This document shows positions 7,190 to 14,307 of a stretch of DNA of 38,366 nucleotides, in pieces. Under the pieces are notes generated by a model. The model worked only from the letters and a program-made list of their open reading frames with translations, ran no database searches and had not been told where the DNA came from. Each line of letters opens with the position of its first letter. Position 1 is the first letter of the stretch. The stretch lies in NCBI GenBank assembly GCA_019306185.1, contig JAFDMD010000006.1, positions 1-38,366 on the forward strand, given 5' to 3'. Made by a program: the position numbers and the translations under genes. The stretch comes from Deltaproteobacteria bacterium. GTDB taxonomy: Bacteria; Desulfobacterota; Desulfobacteria; Desulfobacterales; JAFDMD01.

Positions 7190-9223
7190 TTAAGCTCCGG
7201 TAAATTCGGGGCGTTTTTTGCCGGCGGAGCTAAGTCCTTCCAAAGCGTCTTTTGTGGCAAATATTTTTTCAAGTTGAGCGAGTTCTGTTTTTATTCCTTG
7301 TTCAACGCTTTGTTCGGTTTGGGCGTTTATTATGTCGTTCGCCTCTTTTAACGCGAGCGGAGCTTTATAACCGAGTATTTTAAGTATTTTTTCCGCAATT
7401 TTTTTGTCTATGTTTTGAGGCGGTTTTTTGTCTGACATTAGTTTTATATTTTGATCGGAAAATGCGGCGGCAAATTGTTTGTATTTTTTTGGTATGTTTC
7501 TTTTTCTGTATTTTTCTTGTTTGTGTTGTTTATCGGCTATTTTTTTAACAGAGTTTTCTATGTTTTGCGGAGAGGTTATTTCGGTTATTATTCCGAGATC
7601 AAACGCGTCTTTTGCGCTTATAGGCGCTCCGGCAAAGATGTAATATTTTGCAAGATCCGGTCCTATTTGTTTTGCAAGTCTTAACATTCCGCCAAGACCC
7701 GGGTATATTCCTATTCCGGTTTCGGGAAACGCCATGGAACCGGCGTCGGTCGCTATTATAAATTGTGTTGCAAGCGCAAACTCGCTTCCTCCGCCCATAG
7801 ATAAGCCGTCTAATATTGTTATGGTAGGTTTTTTACAGTTTTCTATTTGTAATAGGAGGTTGTGTCCTTTTTGGGTAAATTCGTATATGTCGCGAATTTT
7901 GTTTGCTTTTATTTTTTTTATAAAAAAGCGTATATCCGCTCCGGCTATAAAGGCTTTTCCGGCTCCGTCAAAGGCTATTGCCTTTACGTTTTGGTTTTGT
8001 TCGGCTTTATTAAAGTTTTCCAGAAGCTGTTTGAATACGTCTTCGTTTAAAGCGTTCATAGCTTCGGGTCTGTTTATTGTAATATATGCTATGTTTTCTT
8101 TGATTTTTAGATCAACCGTTTTAAAATTAAACGGTTTGGCAAGCTGTTTTTGTTTTTCCAATATTGTAGGCATGTTGAAATCGGGATATTTTTCGCATAT
8201 TGCTTTAACCGCTTTGTATGTTTTATCTATTCCTATTTTATTCATTATTTCAAAGGGTCCTAATATCCATCTTAAACCTATTTTTGCGCCTCTGTCCGTA
8301 TCTTCCAAGCTTGCAACCTGTTCGTCGGCTAATGCGGCGGCGACGCCGAGACATACTCCGTAAAATCTGTCTTGAACCTTTTCTATTTTGGTTTCGTCAA
8401 AAGCGCCTTCTATGTTCCAATCTTGTTTGCTTTCCATTTGGTCTTTTAATATTTTTGCGGGAGCGTAAAAGTCTCCGATTTCTTTTCCGAGGGTGGATGC
8501 GGCATGATACGCTATTGGTATTCCGGTTACGTTCATAAGCAGAAATGGTCCCATTCCGATTTTAAAGGCGCGTTTTGCGGCTTCTTCTATTGTAGGTATG
8601 TCCGCAATTTTTTCTTGGAGCATGCGCGCCGCTTCATTTAAGAAGGGAACAAAAAAGCGGTTGACCGCAAAGCCGGGAGCATCTTTTACTATTATTGCGG
8701 TTTTGCCATGAAGTTTTGAGGCGAGCATTACTTTGTTTATTGTGTCTTTGCTTGTTTTTTCGGTAGGTATTATTTCTAAGAGGCTATTTTTTGCGGGATG
8801 AAAAAAGTAGTGCATTCCTATAAATTTATCTGGTCTTGAGGTTTTTTCGGAAAAATCTTTCACATAAAAGCTTGAGGTGTTTGTGGCAAGTATTGTTTTT
8901 TTGTCGCATAGAGCGTCTAATTTTATAAATAGGTCTTCTTTGACTTTTTTATCTTCGAATATTGCCTCTATGACTATATCGGCGTCTTTAATAAGGTTGA
9001 AATCGGTTGATCCGACAAGTGAGGAGAGGATTTTATCAACTTTTTTATCGGTAAATATTTTTCTTTTAACTCCTTGCTCCAAAAGGGTTTTAATTCTGTT
9101 TAATCCGTTTTGAACGAATTTTTGATCGGTATCTATCATTACCACGTTAAAGCCTTCTTGAGCAAGTTTTTGAGCGATGCCGCTTCCCATGTTGCCCGCT
9201 CCTATTACGCCTATTTTGTTCAT
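7190..9223 (-). CDS. 3-hydroxyacyl-CoA dehydrogenase / enoyl-CoA hydratase fusion
   Basis: The 677-residue bifunctional enzyme is ordered dehydrogenase first, hydratase second, the reverse of FadB/FadJ. Residues 1-385 form the NAD-dependent 3-hydroxyacyl-CoA dehydrogenase, with GAGNMGSGIAQ at 8-18, ATNTSSFYV, the catalytic-His segment GMHYFFHPAK and a C-terminal helical domain. Residues from about 395 form a crotonase domain with GGGSE (Glu481) and FPE (Glu501), the two catalytic glutamates at the standard 20-residue spacing. It should hydrate enoyl-CoA and oxidise the 3-hydroxyacyl-CoA, as in archaeal crotonyl-CoA hydratase/3-hydroxybutyryl-CoA dehydrogenases. GAGGGAGA precedes the ATG. The substrate chain length cannot be read from sequence. 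Confidence 0.92.
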   Translation of the reverse strand: MNKIGVIGAGNMGSGIAQKLAQEGFNVVMIDTDQKFVQNGLNRIKTLLEQGVKRKIFTDKKVDKILSSLVGSTDFNLIKDADIVIEAIFEDKKVKEDLFIKLDALCDKKTILATNTSSFYVKDFSEKTSRPDKFIGMHYFFHPAKNSLLEIIPTEKTSKDTINKVMLASKLHGKTAIIVKDAPGFAVNRFFVPFLNEAARMLQEKIADIPTIEEAAKRAFKIGMGPFLLMNVTGIPIAYHAASTLGKEIGDFYAPAKILKDQMESKQDWNIEGAFDETKIEKVQDRFYGVCLGVAAALADEQVASLEDTDRGAKIGLRWILGPFEIMNKIGIDKTYKAVKAICEKYPDFNMPTILEKQKQLAKPFNFKTVDLKIKENIAYITINRPEAMNALNEDVFKQLLENFNKAEQNQNVKAIAFDGAGKAFIAGADIRFFIKKIKANKIRDIYEFTQKGHNLLLQIENCKKPTITILDGLSMGGGSEFALATQFIIATDAGSMAFPETGIGIYPGLGGMLRLAKQIGPDLAKYYIFAGAPISAKDAFDLGIITEITSPQNIENSVKKIADKQHKQEKYRKRNIPKKYKQFAAAFSDQNIKLMSDKKPPQNIDKKIAEKILKILGYKAPLALKEANDIINAQTEQSVEQGIKTELAQLEKIFATKDALEGLSSAGKKRPEFTGA

Positions 9224-9422
9224 ATTTTTTTCTCCCTCTTAGCTTGTTATATTTATTAAATTCTTTATCGTTTAAAGAATCTTTAATTTTATAAATATTC
9301 TGAATCTGCTTAACTATTTTTAGGCTAATTGTCAATATTGGTTTGTTTTTTATATGGCGCGAAAGGGAGGATAAAGATAATATGTAGGCGTTTTAAAAAG
9401 GGCTAAAGTTATCTTTATTGAA

Positions 9423-9512
9423 TTGATGTTGAAAAAGCTGTATTCTAAGCGTAAACGGTTTTGCCAACAGGTTGAGCGCTTACGCCTTATTAGTTTTTTT
9501 AGCATCAACTAA
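9423..9512. repeat. Short module C element with inverted ends
   Basis: TTGATGTTGAAAAAG at the left and TTTTTTTAGCATCAA at the right are near inverted complements. The inside reads AAGCGTAAACGGTTTTGCC on one side and GAGCGCTTACGCC on the other, so the 90-bp element is roughly palindromic throughout. The same end sequence bounds repeats at 18440, 20022, 20855, 25168 and 31177. Confidence 0.65.
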
Positions 9513-9535
9513 TTAATACTATAACTATAAAAAGG

Positions 9536-9650
9536 TTTTTAATCGCAAAAAGATTTGTGCAAAGGGGCAAAGGATAAGAGCAAAAGGCGCTAATAAAGGG
9601 ATTTCTCCTCGCTTCGCTCGTTCGAAATGACAGGTAAAAATAAATGTTGT
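9536..9650 (+). repeat. Modules E and B
   Basis: TTTTAATCGCAAAAAGATTT, then GTGCAAAGGGGCAAAGGATA, then AAGGGATTTCTCCTCGCTTC, then GTTCGAAATGACAGG. The same run, in the same order, is at 18063-18165 and, more diverged, at 19768-19840 and 31005-31085; at 345-445 it is reversed. CGAAATGACA-like tails continue to about 9665. Confidence 0.7.
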
Positions 9651-9682
9651 TGAAATGACAAACAACAACAACGCTTCAAAAT

Positions 9683-9721
9683 AAAAAAGGGCGGGGATTT
9701 GATTATTCCCCGCCCTTTTTT
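9683..9721 (-). terminator. Strong intrinsic terminator downstream of the DUF3786 gene
   Basis: A 15-bp perfect stem, AAAAAAGGGCGGGGA (9683-9697) against TCCCCGCCCTTTTTT (9707-9721), has a 9-nt loop. It is A-rich on one side and T-rich on the other, so it can terminate transcription from either direction. The gene it serves is the DUF3786 CDS ending at 9751 on the minus strand. This is the clearest terminator in the window. Confidence 0.85.
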
Positions 9722-9750
9722 TTGTCCTGCTAATCAAGGGAGAAATCCAT

Positions 9751-10377
9751 TTATATAGTATCGCCAATTTGTTTCAGACGATTAAAAAGAAGGGTTCCTA
9801 AAATTGCCAAGCATTCTTCGTCAAGGTATGTTCGGGCGCTTTTTTCAAATAGCATAACGGATTGCGCCGGAAATCCTTCCTCTTTTTCCTCGTCGTTATA
9901 AAGCAGGTATATCGGAATTCTCGGCAACGGATTGAATTTTAATTTAAAATCGTAAGCCGCGTCTATGGTATGGCATTCGACTCCTTTAAGTAGTTTTCCG
10001 GCTGTTTTAAGACCCGCAAGATTATTTGTAAAATATTTTGCTATTGCCTCTTCCGCGTTATCCTTAAAATATTTTGTAAGAGGTCCCGCGTCTTTAAATT
10101 CCGGATAAGATACAAGCTTATTATCTATAACCGGTTTTTGGGGAGATAGAAGGATGTATTTGGATAGGATTGCAGCCTCGCTAAAATCGGCGGTATCGCC
10201 AAGATTGTTCAATATTCCTTTTGAAGATATTTTATAAGGCTTTTTAAAAAAGGGTATTTCAATTTCATTGTTTCGGACAACTCCGCCTATTGTTTCGGAA
10301 ATATCCTTTAAATTAATGTTTTCGATTTGGCTAATATAATCTTTGTATGTTTTTTGAAATATTGTAGGTTTGCACAT
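9751..10377 (-). CDS. DUF3786 family protein
   Basis: The 208-residue protein ends with the segment I associate with DUF3786: PRIPIYLLYNDEEKEEGFPA, then SVMLFEKSARTYLDEECLAI and LGTLL. No signal peptide, membrane segment or cofactor motif is visible. Only three cysteines are present (residue 2, CHTID, and ECLAI), scattered. The family is common in anaerobes, especially deltaproteobacteria, and has no established function. It follows the 107-residue conserved protein upstream on the same strand after about 100 bp and is closed by a strong terminator. The pair may form a unit. Start chosen at 10377; the upstream Shine-Dalgarno is weak in this AT-rich leader. Confidence 0.7.
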   Translation of the reverse strand: MCKPTIFQKTYKDYISQIENINLKDISETIGGVVRNNEIEIPFFKKPYKISSKGILNNLGDTADFSEAAILSKYILLSPQKPVIDNKLVSYPEFKDAGPLTKYFKDNAEEAIAKYFTNNLAGLKTAGKLLKGVECHTIDAAYDFKLKFNPLPRIPIYLLYNDEEKEEGFPAQSVMLFEKSARTYLDEECLAILGTLLFNRLKQIGDTI

Positions 10378-10479
10378 TTTTTATAATACCCTTGCCTCGC
10401 TTTTTATTTTGCCCGTTTTTTATGATTAAATTTTAATCCTTAAAAACAGATAAAACGGTTTATTATAAAATATTATAGG

Positions 10480-10806
10480 TTAATCCGAATCCGAATTTAA
10501 AAATAACAGTTTTCCGGTTTTCTCTTTTTTTTGTTTTTCTTCCTGTTCCGGCGGATTTTCCCCTTTTTTTTTATACGGGCTTTCCACTTTTTCGATTCTT
10601 ATTTTTTTATCGGACATGCTAAATTCCGCCCCGTTTATATATTCGTTTTTTAATATCCAAGTTACTATATGGAGCGGATTTTGTAAAAATAAAAGGGAAA
10701 TATGATACCAGTTTTTTTTGATATCCGGTTGAATATCCTCTATTCGAGCGAAGGTTATAGGTTCGTTTTCAAAATATATTAAAACAAGGTCGTTAATATC
10801 CGCCAT
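10480..10806 (-). CDS. Conserved hypothetical protein, 108 residues
   Basis: The start is set at 10806 (MADINDLVLIYFENEPITFA) because AAAGGG sits just upstream and the longer frame runs into repeat-derived sequence. The first 75 residues are well structured (FARIEDIQPDIKKNWYHISL, then LFLQNPLHIVTWIL, then EYINGAEFSM). The rest is a charged Lys/Glu/Pro tail, likely disordered. I recall similar MADI-DLVLIY...VTWILRD-YINGEEF proteins in anaerobic deltaproteobacteria, with no assigned function. No signal peptide or metal motif is seen. Its neighbour downstream is the DUF3786 gene. Confidence 0.7.
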   Translation of the reverse strand: MADINDLVLIYFENEPITFARIEDIQPDIKKNWYHISLLFLQNPLHIVTWILKNEYINGAEFSMSDKKIRIEKVESPYKKKGENPPEQEEKQKKEKTGKLLFLNSDSD

Positions 10807-10849
10807 TTTAAACCCTTTTTTTGATTTTGGTAAAAATTTTTTATACGAA

Positions 10850-10965
10850 AATATTATTAAGGGATTTCTCCTTGCCGCGCTTGTCGAAAGGACAAGCAGA
10901 AATAACAGAAAGTAATTTTGGACTGTCATTTTGACCCAAGGGGGAAATCCCTTGCTTAATATTTT
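10850..10965. repeat. Opposed module B cores between elbB and the hypothetical gene
   Basis: TTAAGGGATTTCTCCTTG (from about 10857) and the reverse form GACCCAAGGGGGAAATCCCT (about 10933-10952) face each other across about 65 bp with AAATAACAGAAAGTAATTTT between. The pair can fold into a long hairpin. It lies in the gap between elbB (ending 10994) and the 108-residue gene start. Confidence 0.6.
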
Positions 10966-10993
10966 TAATATTTTTTAAGGCTATGTTTTGCCT

Positions 10994-11647
10994 TTATCCG
11001 TTTATCAGGTTTAAAACCTCTTTTACAAGATTATCCGCTCCTTCGGCTATTTCCGAAATTTTTGTTGCAAGCATGTAACAAGGGGTTGTAACCAATCTGT
11101 TTTTTTTGTCTGTTATAATGTCCGTAGCGCCGGCTTTTTTATGAGCCGCTCCCATTTTTCCGATAAGGCTTGCGGTGTTTACGCAATCTCCTATTGTTAA
11201 TTCCGCATTTTTTATCAGTTTTGCAAGTATAACCGGAGCTATGCAAAGAGCGCCTATCGGCTTATTTGCTTTAAAGGTTTGCTCTATCGCCTCGGATACT
11301 TGATTATTCACTGTACAATCCGCGCCTTGAGTTGCAAATGTAGATAGATTGGAGGCGGCTCCGAAACCGCCGGGGAGTATAAGGGCGTCAAACTTTTTTG
11401 CGTCAAATTCGTTTAAGGGCTTTATCTCTCCTCTTGCTATTCGCGCGGCTTCTATTAAGACGTTTCTTTTTTCGCCGGTTTTTTGATTTGTTATATGATT
11501 AACAACCTCTATGTTATTAATATCCGGCGCAAAGCATTGATATTGAGCATTATTTTTGTCTATTGCAAGCAGGGTTAAAACGGACTCATGTATTTCGGAG
11601 CCGTCTTTAAAACCGCAGCCTGATAATATTACCGCTATTTTTTTCAT
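10994..11647 (-). CDS. elbB: ElbB-type DJ-1/PfpI family protein (glyoxalase-like)
   Basis: This 217-residue protein is a class I glutamine amidotransferase-like (DJ-1/PfpI) domain. It begins MKKIAVILSGCGFKDGSEIH, the typical ElbB N-terminus, and has PGGFGAASNLS and the nucleophile-elbow region GALCIAPV. ElbB homologues have weak glyoxalase activity in vitro and were once linked to isoprenoid synthesis; the in vivo role is unsettled. Start is 11647: GGAGG lies 7 nt before the ATG. The pdxJ stop overlaps it as ATGA, so translation is probably coupled, and the elbB Shine-Dalgarno lies inside the last codons of pdxJ. Confidence 0.88.
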   Translation of the reverse strand: MKKIAVILSGCGFKDGSEIHESVLTLLAIDKNNAQYQCFAPDINNIEVVNHITNQKTGEKRNVLIEAARIARGEIKPLNEFDAKKFDALILPGGFGAASNLSTFATQGADCTVNNQVSEAIEQTFKANKPIGALCIAPVILAKLIKNAELTIGDCVNTASLIGKMGAAHKKAGATDIITDKKNRLVTTPCYMLATKISEIAEGADNLVKEVLNLING

Positions 11648-12384
11648 TTTATATCCTCCCTTTGTCCGCATGCTTTTCTAAAATTTTTAACCGCTTTTTC
11701 AAGCCCTACATATAGCGCATAGCTTATAATGGCGTGCCCTATGGACGCTTCCTTTATTCCTTTTAGTTCCAAAAGCATAGGTATGTTGTCAATGTCCAGG
11801 TCGTGTCCGGCGTTAAGTTCCAACCCCGCTTTTAAAGCCGCGTCGTGAGATTCTTTTATGAGGGAAAATTCTTTTTTTATTTCATTTTCGGTTTTTGCGC
11901 ATGCGTAAGGTCCGGTATATAACTCTATTCTATCCGCTCCTATTTCCGCGGCTTTTACCATGTTTTGCGGAATTGCATCCATAAAAAGGCTTATTCTTAT
12001 TCCTTTTTCTTTGCAAAGTTTTATAACGGGCGTTAATTTTTCTCTGTTTTTATCTATATCCCAACCGTGATGCGAGGTTATTTCTCCCTCCTCCACAGGA
12101 ACAAGGGTGAATTGGTCAGGAACTATTTTTAATACAAGATTAAGCAGCTCCGGGCGGGGGTCTCCTTCTATGTTGTATTCTACTTTTTGAGCGGTTGTTA
12201 ATTTTGAAAGCTCAAAGACGTCTTCTTGTTTGATGTGGCGTTGATCTTCTCGGGGGTGAACCGTAATGCCCTGAGAACCGGCTTTAATGCAGGTTAATGC
12301 GGCTTTGGAAACGTTAGGAACGCCGCCGCCTCTTGCGTTTCTTAATGTTGCAACTTTATTAACGTTTACGCTTAAATTTATCAT
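11644..12384 (-). CDS. pdxJ: Pyridoxine 5'-phosphate synthase
   Basis: The 246-residue TIM barrel begins MINLSVNVNKVATLRNARGG, followed by ITVHPREDQRHIK, the phosphate-binding and active-site segment of PdxJ. YNIEGDP, LVPVEEGEITSHHGWD, ELYTGPYA and LNAGHDL follow as expected, and IGHAIISYALYVGLE near the end matches the family. It condenses 1-deoxyxylulose 5-phosphate with 3-amino-2-oxopropyl phosphate to make pyridoxine 5'-phosphate. Start 12384 is preceded by AAGGAA; the longer frame to 12429 reads into a repeat. It overlaps elbB by 4 nt. Together with the yggS-type PLP-binding protein at 24451 it points to a PLP-synthesising cell. Confidence 0.95.
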   Translation of the reverse strand: MINLSVNVNKVATLRNARGGGVPNVSKAALTCIKAGSQGITVHPREDQRHIKQEDVFELSKLTTAQKVEYNIEGDPRPELLNLVLKIVPDQFTLVPVEEGEITSHHGWDIDKNREKLTPVIKLCKEKGIRISLFMDAIPQNMVKAAEIGADRIELYTGPYACAKTENEIKKEFSLIKESHDAALKAGLELNAGHDLDIDNIPMLLELKGIKEASIGHAIISYALYVGLEKAVKNFRKACGQREDIK

Positions 12385-12413
12385 CTGGTTCCTTGTCGCG
12401 CTGTTTTTCCTCG

Positions 12414-12473
12414 TTTGTTGAAATGACAAGCGAGAAAATGTTCCTATATAGGAAGCTTGTCATTTCGAACAAA
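12414..12473. repeat. Nested palindromic repeat between etfA and pdxJ
   Basis: TTTGTTGAAATGACAAGC (12414-12431) pairs with GCTTGTCATTTCGAACAAA (12455-12473) with one bulged base. Inside it lies a perfect 14-nt palindrome, TTCCTATATAGGAA (12441-12454). This is a compact module B hairpin. It sits in the only gap between etfA and pdxJ, about 30 nt upstream of the pdxJ start, so it may limit read-through from the etf genes or affect mRNA stability. Confidence 0.7.
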
Positions 12474-12495
12474 GCGAGAAACTTTTAGGCTATTA

Positions 12496-13464
12496 TTATA
12501 GCTCTTCGATTTTTTCGGTTAACGTCGGAACAAAATCAAGAAGATCGTCCGTTACGCCTACGTCTGCAACTTGGAATATGGGAGCGTTCGGATTTTTATT
12601 AACGGCAACCATAAAAGGAGAGCCTTTTACGCCGCCGAGATGTTGGAATGATCCGCTTATTCCCAAAGCAATATATACTTTCGGTTTTACGGTTTGACCG
12701 GATGTCCCTACCTGACGAGATTTTTCAAGCCATTTTGCATCTACTATGGGACGCGAGCAGGATACGTCCGCTCCTATGGCGTCTGCAAGTTCTTGAGCGA
12801 TTTCTATATTCTCTTCGTCCTCTATGCCTCGTCCTACGGATACCAGTATTTCCGATTTTGTTATGTCAACGTCGCCCACTTCGGCTTCGATTGTTTCTAC
12901 ATATTCTCTTTTTGCGGTAATGCCCGCCGCTTCGGAAGATTTATCCTCTATTTCTCCGGTTGTCGAGGCTTCCGCCGGTTTAAACGCGCCGGGGCGAATG
13001 TTGATTGCCGCTCCGTCCGATATGTCGCAAGATACATGGGTGGAAACCTGTCCGGAATATTCTTGGCGAATTATTTTTAAAGCGTCTCCTTCTACTCTTT
13101 CTATATCTACTACGTCTGATACAAAAGATGCGTTTAATTTTATGGAGAGTCCAGGTCCCAAATCCATTCCGAAGGTATCATGCGCAAGCAAAGTTACGCT
13201 TTTTTCCGGAAGTATTTTTATTAATAAGGCTCTTACTAATTCCGCGTTAGGATATGCAAAAGCGTCGTCCTCTATTTTCCAAACTTTTGTAAAAACGGAG
13301 CTTGCCTGCTCGCATGCTTTTGTTAAATCGTCTCCTTTTCCGGTTACTATTGCGGTAACCGAAGCGTCTGCGTCTATTTTTTTTGCGGCTGCCGCAAGTT
13401 CAAATGCAGAATCGTTGGCAACGCCGTTTTTATGCGTAATATATGCAAAGAGTTGTCGGCTCAT
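12496..13464 (-). CDS. etfA: Electron transfer flavoprotein, alpha subunit
   Basis: The 322-residue protein begins with the EtfA N-terminal domain (FAYITHKNGVANDSAFELAA). It ends with the FAD-binding C-terminal domain, marked by SVGRGIEDEENIE, SRPIVDAKWLEKSRQVGTSG, PKVYIALGISGSFQHLGGVK and NPNAPIFQVADVG. With EtfB it passes electrons from acyl-CoA dehydrogenases to a membrane oxidoreductase. GGAGG precedes the start, and the etfB stop overlaps the start by one base (TAATG), so translation is coupled. No acyl-CoA dehydrogenase gene is present in the window, so the partner must be elsewhere. Confidence 0.96.
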   Translation of the reverse strand: MSRQLFAYITHKNGVANDSAFELAAAAKKIDADASVTAIVTGKGDDLTKACEQASSVFTKVWKIEDDAFAYPNAELVRALLIKILPEKSVTLLAHDTFGMDLGPGLSIKLNASFVSDVVDIERVEGDALKIIRQEYSGQVSTHVSCDISDGAAINIRPGAFKPAEASTTGEIEDKSSEAAGITAKREYVETIEAEVGDVDITKSEILVSVGRGIEDEENIEIAQELADAIGADVSCSRPIVDAKWLEKSRQVGTSGQTVKPKVYIALGISGSFQHLGGVKGSPFMVAVNKNPNAPIFQVADVGVTDDLLDFVPTLTEKIEEL

Positions 13465-14252
13465 TATTTAATTCCTCCTTTTGCCTTTAAAAGTTCTATA
13501 AGTTTATCGGCTATTTCTTCTTGACTGCCCGTAAGTATTTCCGCGCCTTCTTCGGCTTCGGGGATGAAGTAATCAAGTTTTTTTACTTTTGCTCCGGCCT
13601 CTCCCGCCGCGCTTGCGTCCAATCCTAGATTCGCCGCGGTTCTAACCGGAATTTCTATTGACGCGACTTTTCTAATGCCTCTTATTCCAACGTAACGAGG
13701 TTCGTTGATGCCTGTTTGAATTGATAGAACGCAAGGAAGCTTTATTTTGTTTATCTCTTGAGAGCCGCCCTCTATTTCGCGCCCTATTGTAAGTTTGCCC
13801 TCTTCTACCTCTATTTTATTTACCAAAGAAGCGTAAGGAAGGTCTAACATTGCCGCAAGCATTCCGCCTATTTGTCCGGCTCCGTCGTCCGCCTGAGCGC
13901 CTGTAAGAATAAGATCGTATTTTCCTTTTGCTATTTCGGCTTTTAATATAGAAGCTATTCCTTTTCCGTCCGAATTTTTAAAAGCTTCGTCCGAAATTAG
14001 TATTCCGTTATCGGCTCCCATAGCCATTTCGCGCCTTAGTACCTCTTCGTCATCTTCGTCGCCTACGGTAACTACGGTAACGCTTCCGCCTACTTTATCT
14101 TTTATTTGAATCGCCTCTTCGACGGCGTAATTGTCCCACTCGTTTACGGAATAAACAAGATCTTCTTCTTCAATGTTTGTTCCGTCTTTATTAACCGTAA
14201 TTTCGTTTTCAAGGGTATCCGGCGCTCTTTTTACACACACTAATATTTCCAT
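13464..14252 (-). CDS. etfB: Electron transfer flavoprotein, beta subunit
   Basis: The 262-residue protein begins MEILVCVKRAPDTLENEITV and has VNEWDNYAVEEAIQIKDKVG, VVTVGDEDDEEVLRREMAMG, LILTGAQADDGAGQIG and LPCVLSIQTGINEPRYVG, all EtfB landmarks. It binds the second nucleotide (AMP, or FAD in bifurcating forms) and makes the docking surface for dehydrogenases. AGGAGG-like sequence (GGAGGA) precedes the ATG. It lies 55 bp downstream of the membrane oxidoreductase gene and overlaps etfA by one base; the three probably form one operon that starts at 16392. Confidence 0.96.
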   Translation of the reverse strand: MEILVCVKRAPDTLENEITVNKDGTNIEEEDLVYSVNEWDNYAVEEAIQIKDKVGGSVTVVTVGDEDDEEVLRREMAMGADNGILISDEAFKNSDGKGIASILKAEIAKGKYDLILTGAQADDGAGQIGGMLAAMLDLPYASLVNKIEVEEGKLTIGREIEGGSQEINKIKLPCVLSIQTGINEPRYVGIRGIRKVASIEIPVRTAANLGLDASAAGEAGAKVKKLDYFIPEAEEGAEILTGSQEEIADKLIELLKAKGGIK

Positions 14253-14307
14253 ACTGTTTTTTCCTCCGACATTAATGATTTATATTTAAAAATTAGGGAT
14301 TTCCTTT

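Noticed and set aside
9147-9335. 62-codon minus-strand frame upstream of the fusion enzyme
   Set aside because: It overlaps the start of the dehydrogenase-hydratase gene in another frame and lacks a Shine-Dalgarno; a shadow frame.
10807-10929. Longer N-terminus for the 108-residue gene (start at 10929)
   Set aside because: The extra 41 codons lie in a module B repeat, and a good Shine-Dalgarno precedes 10806.
12385-12429. Extended PdxJ N-terminus
   Set aside because: The 15 added codons run through repeat sequence, and MINLSVNVNKVATLRNARGG is the family start with AAGGAA before it.
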